Shown here: positions 61,040 to 64,000 of the stretch, in pieces
How the letters are laid out: the number at the start of each line of letters is the position of its first letter
How positions within the stretch are numbered: position 1 is the first letter of the stretch
Assembly: GCA_020746105.1 (NCBI GenBank)
Contig: CM036619.1
Location: 4,494,561-4,558,560 of the forward strand
Length of the DNA: 64,000 bases
Direction of reading: 5' to 3'
DNA from: Trogon surrucura
Lineage: Eukaryota; Chordata; Aves; Trogoniformes; Trogonidae
Made by a program: the position numbers and the translations under genes
Notes under the pieces: model-generated
Told to the model about the DNA's origin: nothing
Databases searched by the model: none
Seen by the model: the letters and a program-made list of their open reading frames with translations, nothing else

Positions 61040-61187
61040 TGAACCTGCTCATGTGCCCGGGGAGGCTGTTGGACTCAGTGAAGTTCAAGAGAATCTCCAG
61101 TGGGAGATGTCCCTGCCTATAGCAGGGAGGTTGAAACTAGATGGTCTTTAAGGTCCCTTCCAACCCTGACAATTCTATGATTCTATG
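61040..61187 (+). mobile_element. CR1 3'-end fragment
   Basis: Forward CR1 tail with a degraded ORF2 end (TGCCCGGGGAGGCTGTTGGA). It is followed by AGATGTCCCTGCCTATAGCA, GGGAGGTTGAAACTAGATGG and TCTTTAAGGTCCCTTCCAAC, with an intact octamer tail AATTCTATGATTCTATG. Confidence 0.88.
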
Positions 61188-61537
61188 TTAAAACCACAGC
61201 GAGACGGAGCTTGCCCCTGCTCTTTTATTTGGATTTCTGCCTCCCTGACCCGCACTTACAATTAGGGTAGCTCTCGTTAATGAAGCTGCGTGGTGCAAAG
61301 AAACGTTGGCGTCTGGAGGAATGGTGCTGGCAACCGTGGCTTCTTGGACCAAAGCTTTAAACCTAATGTGCTCCCCCCAGTTAAATATGTCTCAGCTACA
61401 CCTTCTGTGTCAGCCAAGACGTCGCCAGACAGTTGGGAAAGCTGAGCAGGAGGTAGTGGTTTGAATCACGATGTGAACAAGGTGTGCAAACACAGCCCAT
61501 TCCTAAAGGTCTAAAACAAAGGGAGTCGATAGGTACC

Positions 61538-61760
61538 TGGAACATAAGAGGTTCCGCTTAAACTTCTTCTCAGTGAGGGTGACGGAACACTGGAACAGGC
61601 TGCCCAGAGAGGCTGTGGAGTCTCCTTCTCTGGAGACATTCAAGACCTGCCTGGACACGTTCCTGTGTAGCATAATCTAGGCGTTCCTGCTCTGGCAGGG
61701 GGATTGGACTTGATGATCTTTCGAGGTCCCTTCCAATCCCTGACATTCTGTGATTCTGTG
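61538..61760 (+). mobile_element. CR1 fragment
   Basis: Forward copy starting at GGAACATAAGAGGTTCCGCT. The ORF2 tail words ACTGGAACAGGCTGCCCAGA, GTGGAGTCTCCTTCTCTGG and TTCAAGACCTGCCTGGACA follow, then GATTGGACTTGATGATCTTT. It ends in CATTCTGTGATTCTGTG. A small deletion removes the usual AACATGAGGAAGAA-type segment just before CTTCTTCTCAGTGAGG. Confidence 0.9.
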
Positions 61761-62395
61761 AGGTGTCGATGCGGAGTATCAGCCTCTGGTACGGGCCTTC
61801 AGCTGCCTGTAACAAGGAAAGACGGTTCAAACCACGCAGAATGTTCCCGTTCTGCATGGGCAGGGTTGTCACAGGCATATTTGGTCCAAAAACACATCAT
61901 GTGGATTGAGAAGTAAGTCTCTTCTAATAACTCATCAAGGTGGCTGTGACTGCCAGCGTGTTCGTTAGCCAAAGTTGAGTCAAATCACACAGATTTTGAG
62001 TCCCAATGCCAAATGCAAAAAAGCATAGCAGCTTTTTTTTTTCTATAATATAACCTCTGTGTCGCCACACAGCACAAGACAACCTTGGGAAAATCTGATT
62101 TCTCTCTTGGAAGGAGTCACCGTTGTTAGTCAAGGTTCAATGGTACTTTAAAGAGCGAAAGATTAGACCTCCAAATTTGCAGCATCGGCTATTTCGGGCA
62201 GGGATTGGTATAATCCTGCCGGGTACCGGCCCCCTCAGCACGCCCAGCAGCGAACGCAAGGTACGGGTTGATCTCACCAGCAAATGTTGAAGACAGCTCA
62301 CGCTGGGTTGCAATAATAAGCGGTTTTCCTTCTGAGAGTCTGCAAGAAAGTGATTGTTCTTGGTTTTAATGCTTTGCTGAGAAACGTGCCAACGC

Positions 62396-62408
62396 ATTCT
62401 ATGATTCT
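62396..62408 (+). mobile_element. Possible CR1 octamer-tail relic
   Basis: ATTCTATGATTCT matches the CR1 3' octamer repeat, but no CR1 body is recognisable to its left. Either a fully decayed copy or chance. Confidence 0.25.
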
Positions 62409-63433
62409 AAGTGGTTCCCTGACCTGTGCCGATAAACAGAGGGGAAGGCACATCTCCAAGGACCCGAGAATTAGCTGCTCTCCTGGGCACGTCTGCCATC
62501 TGCAGGGCGTTGCGCTCCACGCTGGAGAGGTGTCCAGCGGGGCTTTGCGAGGTTCTCCTACAGAAATTATTATTATTTGTAACGATTTTTTTTTCCCCCT
62601 AGGTAAATATTACATAATAAATCCAATTTGTTTCCATCTGATCCTATGAGTAGTCGCTTCAGTTCTGAAAAAAAAGAAAAGCAAGGACAGCAGAGATAAG
62701 CAAGCCTGCTTAGATTTCTCTAGAGGTTGAGGAATAATTGCTTTTCCTTTTATCGACTGTTGTTCAATTTTATGAGTAAACATTTTTGTGCTTACAAATG
62801 GGATGTTTCATATGACACTCAAATTCTGGCTGTCGTTCTCTATCCCTTTAGTAACTCTTTATGGTGGAGATCTTACACGAGCGGTAGCACTATAATGTTC
62901 AGCTCCTGCTGGGTGTTAGGTTTTGCTGAGGAAGGGATGTGTTTATGTGACAACCAGGGATCTTTCCGAGCATCCCAAAGAGATCTTCGGGTTTATAGTC
63001 CACAAATGGATCGAGGGAGCAACAAAGCTGCTTGGTTTCGACACCGCAGACCTGGGCTGCTGCTTCCTCACAGGGGCCATCCCCACCAACACCCCTGTCA
63101 AAAAAAATTCAGCGTAAGCACAGTGCTTTGGACAGTAGTAATTAATTTAGTCTCGCGAGTCCGCTGTTGGAGATCTCTTTTCTTTTTAACTTTTATTTCA
63201 GTAGCTTAAGTATGTCTGTTGTTTCCTTCTATTGCCCAGGTATTTGAAAAATATGTGGTCTGTGATTTCCTCAGCTGTTTTTTAACCATCAATAAAGAAA
63301 CTTTAACTGGGTTGTTCATCTGGAAGGGAGTTTTCTGTAGGTAAACTTCCAGCTTTCAAAGGCGTAACAAAACTCCGTGTATCGAGTGAAACATTATAAC
63401 CTCTACATCATTTTTTTTTTGTCTTTGTTGTAG

Positions 63434-63622
63434 GTCTTCCTGAACAATACTACAGCCTCACTTGGTTCCTCAGCCCTATCCTGGGCTTGATCTTCACTCC
63501 GCTTATCGGTTCGGCCAGTGACCGCTGCACGCTGAGCTGGGGCCGCCGGCGGCCTTTTATCCTCGCTCTCTGCATTGGCGTCCTCTTCGGAGTTGCACTT
63601 TTCCTCAATGGTTCTGTCATAG
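63434..63622 (+). CDS. SLC45A4: SLC45A4, coding exon 2
   Basis: The exon lies between acceptor TTTGTTGTAG (ending 63433) and donor ATAG|GTAAAT after 63622. It is 189 bases, 63 codons, phase 1 at both ends. It completes the Gly codon from 37589 and continues [17 protein letters not shown], giving TM2 at about residues 88-108. The cytoplasmic loop [13 protein letters not shown] (110-122) follows; this is the SLC45/GPH-type version of the MFS loop 2-3 signature. Then TM3 comes at about 123-145 ([19 protein letters not shown]). No stop or frameshift is present. The next exon lies beyond the window. A minus-strand open frame over this exon is a shadow. Confidence 0.95.
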
Positions 63623-64000
63623 GTAAATAATCAGGAAATCGCCCGCGCGCGTCTCCCGACGACATCGCCGCTCTAGGGTTTTGGCGTGGGAAGCAAAGAC
63701 GATGACCTGTGGTCGGTTTAACTTAACGCTCAGTGTTAAAATCCTTCGAAATCTCTGCAGCCCTGCGCTTGAGCACGTTTTTATTCTCGTTTGAAGGTTG
63801 CAGCGCCGTGCTAAGTATTGTGCAACCGTAGCTGTGACAGGTAGTGCAGTGTTAGTAACACAGTGGTTGCCAGCGCAATGTTTGCAGTCGCTGAGACGAA
63901 TCTGGTTGATCCTTGACATGGGAAAATTGTAGCAACCTGTTCACAGGGAAATGTTTCCTGTTGTGGTCCGTTTTCCCTTTAATGCGTATCTGGCAACACA
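63623..64000 (+). other. SLC45A4: Start of the next SLC45A4 intron
   Basis: Begins with GTAAAT. No further exon homology to SLC45A4 is visible before the window ends. Confidence 0.75.

Larger units (their letters stand above)
37590..63433 (+). other. SLC45A4: SLC45A4 intron between coding exons 1 and 2
   Basis: The intron is about 25.8 kb, from GTAAGT at 37590 to TTTGTTGTAG at 63433. It contains minus-strand CR1 fragments near 41.1, 46.8 and 47.2 kb and plus-strand ones near 61.1 and 61.6 kb. It also contains a TATG/TA microsatellite, a poly-C tract and CpG-dense blocks at 52.69-53.06 and 57.42-57.87 kb. I found no convincing additional coding exon. The many open frames of 60-140 codons on both strands have no recognised domains. 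Confidence 0.8.

Noticed and set aside
63450-63665. 71-codon minus-strand frame over SLC45A4 exon 2
   Set aside because: It is the antisense shadow of a strongly conserved coding exon.

Overview
The window looks like a piece of a bird nuclear genome. It carries at least ten fragments of CR1 retrotransposons, the characteristic LINE of birds and other reptiles. Several end in the diagnostic ATTCTATG-type 3' repeat. Apart from CR1s, the long non-coding stretches are poor in interspersed repeats, and the one recognisable gene has a vertebrate exon-intron structure. No prokaryotic operons, no CRISPR arrays and no convincing tRNA or rRNA genes were seen.

The only protein-coding gene I can support is the 5' part of SLC45A4, a 12-transmembrane MFS transporter of the SLC45 family, on the + strand. 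The first coding exon (36966-37589, coding from about 37346) and the second (63434-63622) are joined by a matching phase-1 splice. Together they encode about the first 145 residues: a hydrophilic N-terminus, three transmembrane segments and the family's SDR...WGRRRP loop. The intron between them is about 25.8 kb. The rest of the gene lies beyond the right edge.

Layout. 1-5.2 kb: AT-rich, no gene recognised. 5.7-6.7 kb: a CpG island with an exact RFX X-box, paired ETS cores, a TATA box and two good splice donors, probably a + strand promoter with a non-coding first exon. It is about 30 kb upstream of the SLC45A4 coding exon and is a plausible but unproven distal promoter for it. 6.66-8.96 kb: a G-rich minisatellite of about 42-bp units with a 419-bp higher-order period. 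9-28.8 kb: gene-poor, almost free of CR1. 28.8-36.9 kb: cluster of CR1 fragments in both orientations. 36.97-63.6 kb: SLC45A4 coding exon 1, the large intron (CR1 fragments and two or three CpG-rich blocks that look like enhancers or alternative promoters), then exon 2.

I found no clear novel multi-gene system. The most unusual structure is the minisatellite directly downstream of the CpG-island promoter. Its unit repeatedly presents a 5'-splice-site-like AAGGTGAGG word and a strongly G-rich sense strand. Next are the CpG-dense intronic blocks near 52.9 kb and 57.6 kb.
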